Shown: positions 1-7,326 of the stretch, piece by piece
How the letters are laid out: each line of letters starts with the position of its first letter
How positions within the stretch are numbered: position 1 is the stretch's first letter
NCBI GenBank assembly: GCA_900542255.1
Contig: UQMR01000087.1
Location: 1-7,345 of the forward strand
Source: an uncultured Porphyromonadaceae bacterium
GTDB lineage: Bacteria; Bacteroidota; Bacteroidia; Bacteroidales; Barnesiellaceae_A
DNA length: 7,345 bases
Reading direction: 5' to 3'
Notes under the pieces: generated by a model
The model's database searches: none
What the model saw: only the letters and a program-made list of their open reading frames with translations
Told to the model about the DNA's origin: nothing
Made by a program: the position numbers and the translations under genes

Positions 1-516
1 CACTACGGTAGCAAGCCCTGCCGAAGCGCAGTACAGGTAGATGTTTTGCGAAATGGCGCCGCACCCTACGGCGCTCATGACGGCGTTGTCGAGCAACCGG
101 GTGTCGGATACAAATACGATATTGACAGGTGCTGTCGCTACGAAAGGTTGCTTGCCGGTTGCGGCGCGATGGTCGCCTTGGGCAACCTCTACAAGAAGAT
201 TCTCGCGGGCATCATACCGGTATATCCCCTCGGTGAGGAAGACGTAGAGCGTAATGTCCTGCTTGTCTAACGCCGTGGGTGCCGTGCGTTTGCTTTCCCG
301 GTTATATCCCCATGCAGCCCACAGCAGATTGGCGAGCTGCTGCTTGTCGAGGGGGCGGGTCGAGTCGTAGCTCCGTTGGGAGCAGCGGTTTTGCAAAGCT
401 GTCGCCAGCGATACGTTATCGGCAAGATGCGGAGCCGGGAGCGATATGTTTTGCCCGGTCATACCTGTCATGGAGAAGAATAATGCACAGATGGCCAGTA
501 AATTTTTAGTTTTCAT
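1..516 (-). CDS. Exported SagB/ThcOx-family nitroreductase, N-terminal part (C-terminus outside window)
   Basis: The frame starts at the ATG whose complement lies at 514-516 and stays open for 172 codons to the left edge, so the C-terminus is missing; relatives are usually a little over 200 residues. Residues 1-21 look like a cleavable signal peptide: Lys-2 and Lys-4, then a hydrophobic stretch ending near TGQN. There is no lipobox cysteine, so a soluble periplasmic protein is expected. The rest matches FMN-dependent nitroreductases of the SagB/ThcOx type: RCSQRSY at 44-50 (phosphate-side FMN contact in the family), LLWAAWGYNR at 64-73, RTAPTALDKQ at 77-86, an 'EGIYRYD' segment at 96-102, and GAISQNIYL at 153-161. 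Members use reduced FMN to oxidise or reduce small substrates; the substrate here is unknown. The position before the last motif, often Asp in relatives as I recall them, is Cys-152. It is transcribed away from the other genes and has its own promoter. Confidence 0.85.
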   Translation of the reverse strand, partial: MKTKNLLAICALFFSMTGMTGQNISLPAPHLADNVSLATALQNRCSQRSYDSTRPLDKQQLANLLWAAWGYNRESKRTAPTALDKQDITLYVFLTEGIYRYDARENLLVEVAQGDHRAATGKQPFVATAPVNIVFVSDTRLLDNAVMSAVGCGAISQNIYLYCASAGLATVV

Positions 517-540
517 AGTGGGAGTCTCTTTATTCGGTTG

Positions 541-548
541 CAAAATTA
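541..548 (-). promoter_or_regulatory. Bacteroidota -7 element for the nitroreductase gene
   Basis: Read on the minus strand these bases are TAATTTTG, an exact match to the TAnnTTTG -7 consensus used by the primary sigma factor of Bacteroidota. It lies 24 bases upstream of the nitroreductase ATG, giving a leader of roughly 15-20 bases. I see no good TTTG -33 box at the expected distance of about 20 bases, so the call rests on the -7 element and its position. Confidence 0.6.
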
Positions 549-681
549 AAATTTTTCTTCACTCGGCCATGTTATGAGCCTCTGTTTTTATGATTAAAAA
601 ACATTGCTGGCGGCTGTATAAACATCGATTATCCTTTATGTGTCCGGGTGCGCCTCTTTCCCGGCGGCAGGTGTTGCCTTC

Positions 682-696
682 TATCGCGAGGCGATA
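682..696. repeat. Short perfect inverted repeat in the divergent intergenic region
   Basis: TATCGC, a GAG spacer, then GCGATA: two 6-base arms separated by 3 bases. It sits roughly midway between the divergent nitroreductase and Lnb-like genes and has no T-run after it, so it is not an intrinsic terminator. It could be a binding site for a dimeric regulator or be due to chance. The rest of 517-815 holds no convincing gene. Confidence 0.35.
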
Positions 697-779
697 TTGG
701 GACTTCGCAAACTGTACCGGTTTTAGGTTAAAAATAAAAAAACAGAAAGCGATGCAAGGGCGGTTTCTTTTATTTATAT

Positions 780-787
780 TAATTTTA
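780..787 (+). promoter_or_regulatory. Weak candidate -7 element for the lnb-like operon
   Basis: The bases TAATTTTA match seven of the eight positions of a TAnnTTTG -7 box and lie 28 bases before the ATG at 816, within an AT-rich stretch. No TTTG-like -33 box is present at the usual spacing. A second weak option is TATATTGA at 797-804, which would leave almost no leader. The lnb-like gene must have a promoter in this divergent gap, but I cannot place it firmly. Confidence 0.25.
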
Positions 788-815
788 CCGCCGCTATATA
801 TTGACGCAATAACAC

Positions 816-2084
816 ATGTTACCACGTTTACGATTTGTTTTTCTCTTTTGGGCGATGTTGCAGGCGGTAGTCCTGTGGGCTCAACCCGCGCCCGCCCAGT
901 CGGACACTACCGATGTGGCCGACGATTTGCGTATCAGTCTGGTGACGTGTTATCCCGGTGACAAGATATACGAGCTTTTCGGGCATACGGCAATACGGGT
1001 GCAGCGGAGCGGAAGCGATGCTCTCGACGTGGCATTCAACTACGGCATGTTCAGTTTTGCGACCGGGAATTTCGTATATAAGTTTACGGCCGGGCAGACC
1101 GACTATATGCTGGGCGTCTATGATTTCGACGATTTCATGGTCGATTACGTTATGCGCGGTTCCAAGGTCGTAGAACAGGAGTTGAACTTGTCTCCCGAGG
1201 CCGAGAACCGGCTTTTTGCCGCACTCATCCAGAATGCACGACCCGAGAACCGGGTGTACCGATACAATTTCCTGTTCGACAACTGTTCGACACGCCCGCG
1301 CGACATGATAGAAAAGACCGTCGGCGAATACGGTGCGGTGCAATATGGCGGGGAGCATGCAACCCCCTCTTTCCGTAAAATCATACACAGCTATGCCGAC
1401 AATTACAGCTGGTTTATGCTGGGTGTCGATTTGGCTCTGGGGCACGAATTGGACCGCCCGGCTTCGTGGAGAGAGCAGATGTTCATCCCTGTCGTTTTGG
1501 AAGAAGCCTGTCGCGAGGCTACGGTCGTGACCTCCTCTGATACGGTATCGGTCGCAGCGCCCCTTATCTGTGCCGAGCGTGTACTGTTCGACCCCGGCAC
1601 CTCTCCGGTTCTGCCGCCTACACCGTGGTATCTGACACCTCTTTTTGCAGGCCTCGTGCTGTTGCTGGTGGCCGTTGGCGTAACTTATGTCGACCGTCAA
1701 TATCGCCGCGTCTCCCGGTGGTTCGATACCCTCTTTTTCGGTCTCTGTTTTTTGGGGAGCATCGTGATATATTTCCTCATATTCTGCTCGGAACATCCTA
1801 CTACGACAATCAACTACAACGGCTTGTGGCTCACTCCGTTGAGTCTGATAGCAGCCGTCTTGCCCTATGTGAGGAGCATGCGGGGCGTAGTGCGCGCATA
1901 TCATATACTGAACCTCATAGCGATACTGTTGTTTTTGATAACGGCCCTGTTCGGCATACAACATTATAATATAGCCTTCTATCCGCTGATAGCCACATCG
2001 GCCTTGCGTTCGGTAAACTATATATTGATATATCGTGTTTCTACACGTACCTATAAACCGGCATCGTTGCATAGAAATGAATAG
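816..2084 (+). CDS. lnb: Lnb-like (DUF4105) lipoprotein N-acyltransferase, inner-membrane protein
   Basis: The 422-residue protein belongs to the DUF4105/Lnb N-terminal periplasmic domain family. In Bacteroides the member called Lnb adds the amide-linked third acyl chain to the N-terminal cysteine of lipoproteins, replacing the unrelated Lnt of Proteobacteria. Residues 1-22 form a signal peptide (LPRLR, hydrophobic core, then a WAQ cleavage region). The periplasmic domain runs from about 36 to 235, with ELFGHTAIRV at 53-62 (His-57), FNYGMFSF at 74-81 and FLFDNCSTRPRD at 152-163 (Cys-157). Cys-157 and His-57 are the plausible catalytic pair; this is inferred from conservation as I recall it. 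About five membrane helices follow (roughly 274-291, 306-324, 337-351, 362-380, 387-405), with the family-typical EHPTT...N.LWLTPL stretch at 326-342. The ATG at 816 is chosen because it gives a complete signal peptide. The stop codon lies within the start region of the next gene, so the two are co-translated. Family assignment is firm; acyltransferase activity of this copy is inferred. Confidence 0.85.
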   Translation: MLPRLRFVFLFWAMLQAVVLWAQPAPAQSDTTDVADDLRISLVTCYPGDKIYELFGHTAIRVQRSGSDALDVAFNYGMFSFATGNFVYKFTAGQTDYMLGVYDFDDFMVDYVMRGSKVVEQELNLSPEAENRLFAALIQNARPENRVYRYNFLFDNCSTRPRDMIEKTVGEYGAVQYGGEHATPSFRKIIHSYADNYSWFMLGVDLALGHELDRPASWREQMFIPVVLEEACREATVVTSSDTVSVAAPLICAERVLFDPGTSPVLPPTPWYLTPLFAGLVLLLVAVGVTYVDRQYRRVSRWFDTLFFGLCFLGSIVIYFLIFCSEHPTTTINYNGLWLTPLSLIAAVLPYVRSMRGVVRAYHILNLIAILLFLITALFGIQHYNIAFYPLIATSALRSVNYILIYRVSTRTYKPASLHRNE

Positions 2085-3654
2085 AGTCATAGCAACCATA
2101 TTGCTTACCCTTGCCGTGGTGCCTGCCAAGGCGGTAGTGCCGGGTGAGAGCCCCAAGTTGGTAGTGGGCATCACCGTAGACCAGTTGCGGAGCGACTATC
2201 TCTATGCCTTGCAGCACCTCTTCGGCGAGAAAGGCTTCAAGAAGATGCTGGGCAGCGGTACCGTCTATGACCGAGTGCGTTTCGACCTCCCCTATATGGA
2301 CAGGGCCGTAGCCACGGCAACAATATATACGGGCACTATCCCCTTTTACCACGGCATTCCTGCCGAGACCGTATATGATGCCTCATCGCGCAAAAGCATA
2401 CCGATACTCGTCGATGCCAAATACATGGGCAACGCCACCGACGAGACCTACTCGGCAAGAGCGTTGCGCACCTCTACGCTGAGCGACGAAGTGAAAGTGG
2501 CCGGCAACGGCTTGGGCCGGGTCTATGCTGTCGCGCCCGATGCGACCACCTCTATTCTGGCAGGAGGGCACATTGCAAATTGTGCATTCTGGATAGACGA
2601 CGAGACCGGCAAATGGGTTACGACCACCTACTATAACGATGCCCCGGCATATATCCTGCAACGCAACTATACAGCGTCGCTCTCATCGCGTATCGACACG
2701 ATAAAGTGGTCGCCGCTATATGCCGCCGAGCAATATACAGCCATACCTTATTATACACAACCATACTCCTTCAAGCATGGTTTCTCGCGGGCCGACCGCA
2801 CCTGTTATGAGCGCTTCAAGACATCGGCGCTCGTCAATAGCGAGGTCACCGACGTTGCCATAGAGCTCATCGAGAAGGGGCAGTTGGGCAAGCGGGGCTA
2901 TCTCGATATGGTCAATATAGGCTATACCGCAGCCCCCTATAATCGAGGCGACATACAGCAATATGGCATAGAGTTGCAAGACACCTATGTGCGGCTCGAC
3001 CGCGACTTGGCCCGCCTCTTCGAGGCCATCGAGCGGAGCGTAGGCCTGCAAAACACCGTCATCTTCCTCACCTCGACCGGCTATTTTACCGGCGACGGGC
3101 GGGAGCCCTCTATTTTCAAGATAGAGTCGGGCGAATTTTATTCCAAGCGGGCCGTTTCGTTGCTCAACATGTACCTGATGGCTTTGTATGGCAATGGCGA
3201 GTGGGTATCGGGATTTCACCATAACCAGATATACCTCAACAGGAAGCTCATCAAAGAGCGGGACATCGACCTCGATACGTTGCGCGATAAATGCGCCACT
3301 TTCCTGATAGACATGGCGGGCGTACAAGATGTATACACCTTGCAGCGCATTCTGTTGCGCAGTACCAACGAGCATACCGATGCTCTGCGTCGGGGCCTTT
3401 TGCCCCGCTATTCGGGCGACCTCTTTGTGGAGCTTGTCCCCGGTTGGGAAGTGGTGCATGAAGATGCGGCAAATACCCGCGAGTATGTGCGGCACAATGC
3501 CGTAGAATCGCCCTTTATATTGATGGCACCCCAAGTGCCGTCGCGCAAGATAACCACGCCGGTAGAGGTCACGGCCATAGCACCTACGGTAGCGCGCGTA
3601 TTGCGCATACGCTCGCCTAACGCCTCTGCCGCCATGCCCGAGAGCGTTCTGTAA
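2077..3654 (+). CDS. Exported PafA-like alkaline phosphatase superfamily protein, probably catalytically degenerate
   Basis: The 525-residue protein has a signal peptide (MNRVIATILLTLAVVPAKA, 1-19) and the fold signature of PafA-type alkaline phosphatases/type I phosphodiesterases: KLVVGITVDQLRSDYL at 27-42 with metal-ligand candidate Asp-35, ATIYTGTIPFYHGI at 81-94, ILAGGH...FWID at 160-174, QDTYVRLDRDLARL at 301-314, and the IAPTVARVL end segment at 501-509. Most active-site positions seem lost. The nucleophile region reads DLPYMDRAVAT (70-80) instead of a Thr-containing TGPGHAT; the phosphate-binding KxR is Asp-155 and Thr-157; the Asp/His ligand motif is AAPYNRGD (285-292); and the TADHG ligand motif is TSTGY (332-336). 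A phosphatase function is therefore doubtful. The frame is intact, so it is not a decaying pseudogene. ATG 2077 is preferred over an in-frame GTG at 2035 because the extra 14 residues (MFLHVPIN...) precede a perfect signal peptide. It overlaps the lnb-like gene by 8 bases (ATGAATAG), indicating translational coupling. Confidence 0.8.
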   Translation: MNRVIATILLTLAVVPAKAVVPGESPKLVVGITVDQLRSDYLYALQHLFGEKGFKKMLGSGTVYDRVRFDLPYMDRAVATATIYTGTIPFYHGIPAETVYDASSRKSIPILVDAKYMGNATDETYSARALRTSTLSDEVKVAGNGLGRVYAVAPDATTSILAGGHIANCAFWIDDETGKWVTTTYYNDAPAYILQRNYTASLSSRIDTIKWSPLYAAEQYTAIPYYTQPYSFKHGFSRADRTCYERFKTSALVNSEVTDVAIELIEKGQLGKRGYLDMVNIGYTAAPYNRGDIQQYGIELQDTYVRLDRDLARLFEAIERSVGLQNTVIFLTSTGYFTGDGREPSIFKIESGEFYSKRAVSLLNMYLMALYGNGEWVSGFHHNQIYLNRKLIKERDIDLDTLRDKCATFLIDMAGVQDVYTLQRILLRSTNEHTDALRRGLLPRYSGDLFVELVPGWEVVHEDAANTREYVRHNAVESPFILMAPQVPSRKITTPVEVTAIAPTVARVLRIRSPNASAAMPESVL

Positions 3655-3669
3655 CGGCGTTGTACGCCG
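3655..3669 (+). terminator. Small GC hairpin directly after the phosphatase-like gene
   Basis: CGGCGT and ACGCCG flank a TGT loop, starting on the base after the TAA stop. The stem is six base pairs. No T-run follows at once, and the next T-rich bases begin about 45 bases later, so it is not a classic intrinsic terminator. Further GC-rich self-complementary sequence (TGCCGGCA, 3685-3692) follows. It may end or stabilise the upstream transcript. Confidence 0.35.
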
Positions 3670-3716
3670 GTCGGCAAGGTAGTGTGCCGGCAAAGGCATT
3701 TCATTGTGGCGTAAGA

Positions 3717-3748
3717 TTTTATTTATTAGGTAAAAATCACTACTTTTG
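3717..3748 (+). promoter_or_regulatory. Bacteroidota promoter for secA
   Basis: TACTTTTG at 3741-3748 is an exact TAnnTTTG -7 box. A weak T-rich -33 box (TTTT, 3717-3720) lies 20 bases upstream, the usual spacing. Transcription would begin near 3755, giving a leader of about 55 bases before the secA ATG at 3810. This suggests secA is transcribed separately from the two upstream genes, though readthrough is possible. Confidence 0.7.
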
Positions 3749-3759
3749 CACCCGTTTAC

Positions 3760-3769
3760 GGGGTACCCC
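3760..3769. repeat. GC palindrome in the secA leader
   Basis: GGGGTACCCC is a perfect 10-base palindrome lying about 5-15 bases after the predicted secA transcription start, followed by a T-rich stretch (CTTTGTTTTTATT). As RNA it could fold only into a weak 3-bp stem, so a DNA site for a dimeric protein, or chance, is more likely than an attenuator. Confidence 0.3.
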
Positions 3770-3809
3770 CTTTGTTTTTATTATTGATAGAGTATAAAAG
3801 AGACCATAT

Positions 3810-6800
3810 ATGGGATTGAATGATTTTTTGAAGAAACTGTTCGGCAACAAGTCGCAGCGCGATATAAAGGAGATAGAGCCGTATATCAAGAAGATAAAAG
3901 CGATTTCGCCCGAGCTCGAAGGGCTGTCGAACGATGAGTTGCGTGCCCGCATTGATGCAGTGAAGGGCAAGCTGCGTGAGAAAGTGGCTGCCGACCGCGA
4001 GCGCATTGCCGTTTTGAAGGCAGAGATAGAGAATACCGATTACGACAAACGTGCCCCCATGTGGAATGAGGTGGACAAATTGGAGAAAGACATCTTGAAG
4101 AAATTTGAAGATGGCCTCGACGAAGTTTTGCCCGAAGTGTTTGCCGTAGTGAAAGAGACAGCCCGCCGTTTTGCTTCCAACGAAACGGTGGTAGTTACCG
4201 CCAACGACTTCGACCGCGACCTCGCCGCTTCGCACGACTTTGTACATATCGACGGCGACAAGGCCGTATACCAGAATCACTGGATGGCCGGCGGCAACGA
4301 AGTGACATGGGATATGGTACACTACGACGTACAATTGATAGGCGGCGTAGTACTGCACAAAGGCAAAATCGCCGAGATGGCTACCGGTGAGGGTAAAACC
4401 TTGGTGGCTACCCTGCCTGTATTCCTGAATGCCCTGACGGGTAACGGCGTGCACGTCGTTACGGTCAACGACTACCTCTCGAAGCGCGACTCGGAGTGGA
4501 TGGGCCCCCTGTACATGTTCCACGGCCTGTCGGTCGACTGCATCGACAAGCATGAGCCCAACTCACTGGCACGCCGCAAGGCGTATGAGGCCGATATTAC
4601 GTTCGGTACGAACAACGAGTTTGGCTTCGACTATCTGCGCGACAACATGGCCGGTTCGCCTGCCGACCTCGTACAGCGTCAGCACAATTATGCCATTGTC
4701 GATGAGGTCGACTCTGTGTTGATAGACGATGCCCGTACGCCGCTCATCATTTCGGGTCCCACCCCGAAGGGTGACGACCAGATGTTCGAGGAGTTCAACC
4801 CCAAGGTCGAGGAGCTTGTCAAGGCACAACGTACCCTTGTGACACGCTTGCTGGCCGAGGCGAAGGAGAAGTTGGCCTCCGACGACAAGGCTACCCGCGA
4901 CGAAGGCGCCATATTGCTCTTCCGTTGTTTCAAGGGCTTGCCCAAGAACAGCGCGTTGATTCGCTTCCTGAGCGAACCGGGCATCAAGCCCCTCTTGCTC
5001 GCCACCGAGGCAATATATATGGCCGACAATAACCGCCGTATGCCCGAGATTACCGACGACCTCTACTTCGTGATAGACGAGAAGAACAATACCATAGACC
5101 TCACCGACAAGGGTATAGATACGATGACGGGTAAAAGCCAAGACCCCGAGTTCTTCGTCCTGCCCAATATCGGCGAGCAGCTTGCCGAACTGGAAAACGA
5201 GCAGCTCACCCCCGAAGAGCGTCAAAACAAGAAAGACGAGTACCTGCAAAACTACGCCATCAAGGCCGAGCGCGTACACACCGTACACCAGTTGCTGAAA
5301 GCCTATACGCTCTTCTTCCTCAACGACCAGTACGTGGTGATAGACAACAAGGTGAAAATCGTCGACGAGCAAACCGGCCGTATCATGGAGGGGCGCCGTT
5401 ACTCCGACGGATTGCACCAGGCCATCGAGGCCAAGGAGCACGTCAAGGTAGAAGCTGCCACGCAGACGTTCGCTACCATTACGTTGCAGAACTACTTCCG
5501 TATGTATCACAAGCTGGCCGGTATGACCGGTACGGCCGAGACCGAGGCTGGTGAGTTCTGGGATATATACAAGCTCGATGTAGTGACCATTCCTACCAAC
5601 AAGCCCGTGAAGCGTGTCGATATGAACGACCGCGTCTACAAGACCAAGCGCGCCAAGTACAACGCCATCATAGAAGAGATTGTGAAGATGGTAGAGCAGG
5701 GGCGTCCGGTACTGGTGGGTACCACGTCGGTAGAGATATCAGAGCTGTTGAGCCGTATGCTCACCCAGCGCAAGATAAAGCACAGCGTACTCAATGCCAA
5801 GCTGCACCAGAAAGAGGCCGAGATAGTGAAACATGCCGGTGAGAAAGGCGTTGTGACCATAGCCACCAACATGGCCGGTCGTGGTACCGATATAAAACTC
5901 ACCCCCGAGGTGCGCGATGCCGGCGGTCTTGCCATTATAGGTACGGAGCGTCACGAGTCACGGCGTGTCGACCGTCAGTTGCGCGGTCGTGCCGGACGTC
6001 AGGGCGACCCCGGTTCGTCGGTATTCTTCGTCTCGTTCGAGGATACGGTAATGCGCCTTTTCGCCACAGACAATGTGGTGAAGATGCTCGACCGCCTCGG
6101 CTTCAAGGAAGACGAGATGATAGAGCACAATATGGTGTCGAAGTCGATAGAGAATGCTCAACGCCGCGTAGAGGAGAACAACTACGGTATCCGTAAGCGC
6201 CTGCTCGAATACGACGACGTGATGAATACCCAGCGTAGCGTCATCTACACCAAGCGTCACCACGCTTTGATGGGCGAACGCATCGGCTTGGATATCCTCA
6301 ACACCTTCTACGACCTTATAGAGTCGCTCGTTGAGGCACACGACGATAACAACGCCTACGAAGCCCTTTCGTTGGAGGTATTCAAGGTATTCGCCATCGA
6401 GATGCCGGCCGATGCCGCCAAGTTTATGGGAATGCGCAAGCAGGAGCGTATCGATTTGTTATATAAGGCAGTGGTAGAGACCTTCAAGCGCAAAGGCGAC
6501 CGCATGGCCGAGATAGCCCAGCTCAATATCAAGCCCTTTGTCGAGGAGCGCCACCTGAAAGGGCTCATCCGCGTGCCCATTACCGATGGCAAGCGCATCT
6601 TCGGCATACCGTGCGATTTGGACGAGGCCTACGAGTCGGAGTCGCGTTCGGTTGTAAAGAACTTCCAGAAAGCCGTATTGCTCATGACGATAGACGAGGC
6701 ATGGAAAGAGCATCTGCGTGAGCTCGACCAGTTGCGCCAGTCGGTACAAAATGCCTCGTATGAGCAGAAAGACCCGCTGTTGATTTATAAGTTAGAGTCC

Positions 6801-7118
6801 TTTAAGCTCTTCGAGAACATGCTCGACACGATGAACCGCAAGGCTGTCGCCCTGCTCATGCGCGGGCAGATATATGTGCGTGAGCCCGAAGATATCCGCG
6901 AGGCAGCCCCCGAGCGTCGTCAGGATTACAGCCGATACAATGCCTCGAAAGAGCAATACCCCGGGCAAAACTCGATGGACGAGGCACGCCGGGCCTCGGC
7001 AAACCGCGGAGCACAACCTCGCCAGCCTATTGTGGCAGCACCCCGCGTAGGCCGCAACGACCCCTGTCCCTGCGGCAGCGGCAAGAAGTATAAAAACTGT
7101 CACGGACGAGGCGAATAA
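3810..7118 (+). CDS. secA: SecA, preprotein translocase ATPase
   Basis: SecA is the cytoplasmic motor that uses ATP hydrolysis to push unfolded preproteins through SecYEG. The 1,102-residue protein is complete. Visible in order: Walker A TGEGKT (192-197), VNDYLSKRD (219-227), DEVD (298-301, the DEAD-box equivalent), preprotein cross-linking domain from about 313, [17 protein letters not shown] (518-534), [10 protein letters not shown] (571-580), motif [11 protein letters not shown] (685-694), motif [16 protein letters not shown] (722-735), the two-helix finger/scaffold around [11 protein letters not shown] (781-791) and [15 protein letters not shown] (963-977), a low-complexity linker (about 1025-1078) and a C-terminal zinc-binding [13 protein letters not shown] (Cys-1086, Cys-1088, Cys-1097, His-1098), which in relatives binds SecB and lipid. 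It is about 200 residues longer than E. coli SecA (901). The extra segments lie near 60-97, 121-168 and 330-415, as is normal for Bacteroidota. It has its own promoter; no SecM-like leader peptide is seen. Confidence 0.98.
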   Translation: MGLNDFLKKLFGNKSQRDIKEIEPYIKKIKAISPELEGLSNDELRARIDAVKGKLREKVAADRERIAVLKAEIENTDYDKRAPMWNEVDKLEKDILKKFEDGLDEVLPEVFAVVKETARRFASNETVVVTANDFDRDLAASHDFVHIDGDKAVYQNHWMAGGNEVTWDMVHYDVQLIGGVVLHKGKIAEMATGEGKTLVATLPVFLNALTGNGVHVVTVNDYLSKRDSEWMGPLYMFHGLSVDCIDKHEPNSLARRKAYEADITFGTNNEFGFDYLRDNMAGSPADLVQRQHNYAIVDEVDSVLIDDARTPLIISGPTPKGDDQMFEEFNPKVEELVKAQRTLVTRLLAEAKEKLASDDKATRDEGAILLFRCFKGLPKNSALIRFLSEPGIKPLLLATEAIYMADNNRRMPEITDDLYFVIDEKNNTIDLTDKGIDTMTGKSQDPEFFVLPNIGEQLAELENEQLTPEERQNKKDEYLQNYAIKAERVHTVHQLLKAYTLFFLNDQYVVIDNKVKIVDEQTGRIMEGRRYSDGLHQAIEAKEHVKVEAATQTFATITLQNYFRMYHKLAGMTGTAETEAGEFWDIYKLDVVTIPTNKPVKRVDMNDRVYKTKRAKYNAIIEEIVKMVEQGRPVLVGTTSVEISELLSRMLTQRKIKHSVLNAKLHQKEAEIVKHAGEKGVVTIATNMAGRGTDIKLTPEVRDAGGLAIIGTERHESRRVDRQLRGRAGRQGDPGSSVFFVSFEDTVMRLFATDNVVKMLDRLGFKEDEMIEHNMVSKSIENAQRRVEENNYGIRKRLLEYDDVMNTQRSVIYTKRHHALMGERIGLDILNTFYDLIESLVEAHDDNNAYEALSLEVFKVFAIEMPADAAKFMGMRKQERIDLLYKAVVETFKRKGDRMAEIAQLNIKPFVEERHLKGLIRVPITDGKRIFGIPCDLDEAYESESRSVVKNFQKAVLLMTIDEAWKEHLRELDQLRQSVQNASYEQKDPLLIYKLESFKLFENMLDTMNRKAVALLMRGQIYVREPEDIREAAPERRQDYSRYNASKEQYPGQNSMDEARRASANRGAQPRQPIVAAPRVGRNDPCPCGSGKKYKNCHGRGE

Positions 7119-7137
7119 GCCTGTCGGTACAGCACCC

Positions 7138-7187
7138 ATAGTCCAAGCGGTTGCCCCCTTATATCTCGGGGCAGCCGCTTGGGCTGT
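7138..7187 (+). terminator. Long hairpin 3' of secA
   Basis: The arms 7143-7157 (CCAAGCGGTTGCCCC) and 7168-7182 (GGGGCAGCCGCTTGG) pair over 15 positions with a single T-G wobble and a 10-base AT-rich loop. Weaker outer pairing extends the stem to about 7138-7187. It begins 19 bases after the secA stop. No T-run follows directly, so it may act as a 3' end stabiliser or as a terminator of the T-poor kind. A second small inverted repeat (GCGGG 7192-7196 with CCCGC 7214-7218), followed by the T/C-rich 7219-7240, could complete termination. Confidence 0.6.
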
Positions 7188-7294
7188 ATATGCGGGGTGG
7201 CAGAAAAGGGGCGCCCGCTGTTGTATTTTCTCTCTTTTCCTCTCTCCTGTTCCTGTGCGCGAGCGGCAAGAGCGAGGCAAAGTATCCGGCAGGC

Positions 7295-7326
7295 TTTGTA
7301 AATTGCTTCCGTTTACACTATCTTTG
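7295..7326 (+). promoter_or_regulatory. Bacteroidota promoter reading out of the right edge
   Basis: TTTG at 7295-7298 is followed after exactly 20 bases by TATCTTTG at 7319-7326, matching both the -33 (TTTG) and -7 (TAnnTTTG) consensus. Transcription would begin near 7333 and the leader is AT-rich. The gene it drives starts beyond base 7345. The rest of 7119-7345 contains no gene that I can support. Confidence 0.75.

Noticed and set aside
559..961. Small open frames on both strands in the divergent intergenic region (88 codons minus, 123 codons plus)
   Set aside because: The plus frame runs into the lnb-like gene in another frame and the minus frame starts inside it; neither product shows a signal peptide, domain or plausible composition.
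2035..2076. GTG at 2035 as start of the phosphatase-like gene
   Set aside because: It would put 14 polar residues before a perfect signal peptide and enlarge the overlap with the upstream gene; the ATG at 2077 is the better start.
828..2174. Long open frame of 448 codons on the minus strand opposite the lnb-like gene
   Set aside because: It mirrors a well-supported gene, its product has no recognisable motif and is rich in Cys, His and Arg as expected of antisense translation of this codon usage.
2716..3699. Open frame of 327 codons on the minus strand opposite the phosphatase-like gene
   Set aside because: Antisense to a gene with clear family motifs and a signal peptide; the product resembles no family I know. 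The same applies to the shorter minus-strand frame at 2383-2661.
3655..3809. SecM-like arrest peptide upstream of secA
   Set aside because: The gap is 155 bases and the predicted leader only about 55; no start codon with a secreted arrest-type peptide fits.
3756..5510. Two long minus-strand open frames (265 and 315 codons) opposite the first half of secA
   Set aside because: They are complementary to invariant SecA motifs, so their sequence is dictated by SecA; no start signal or family match supports them.
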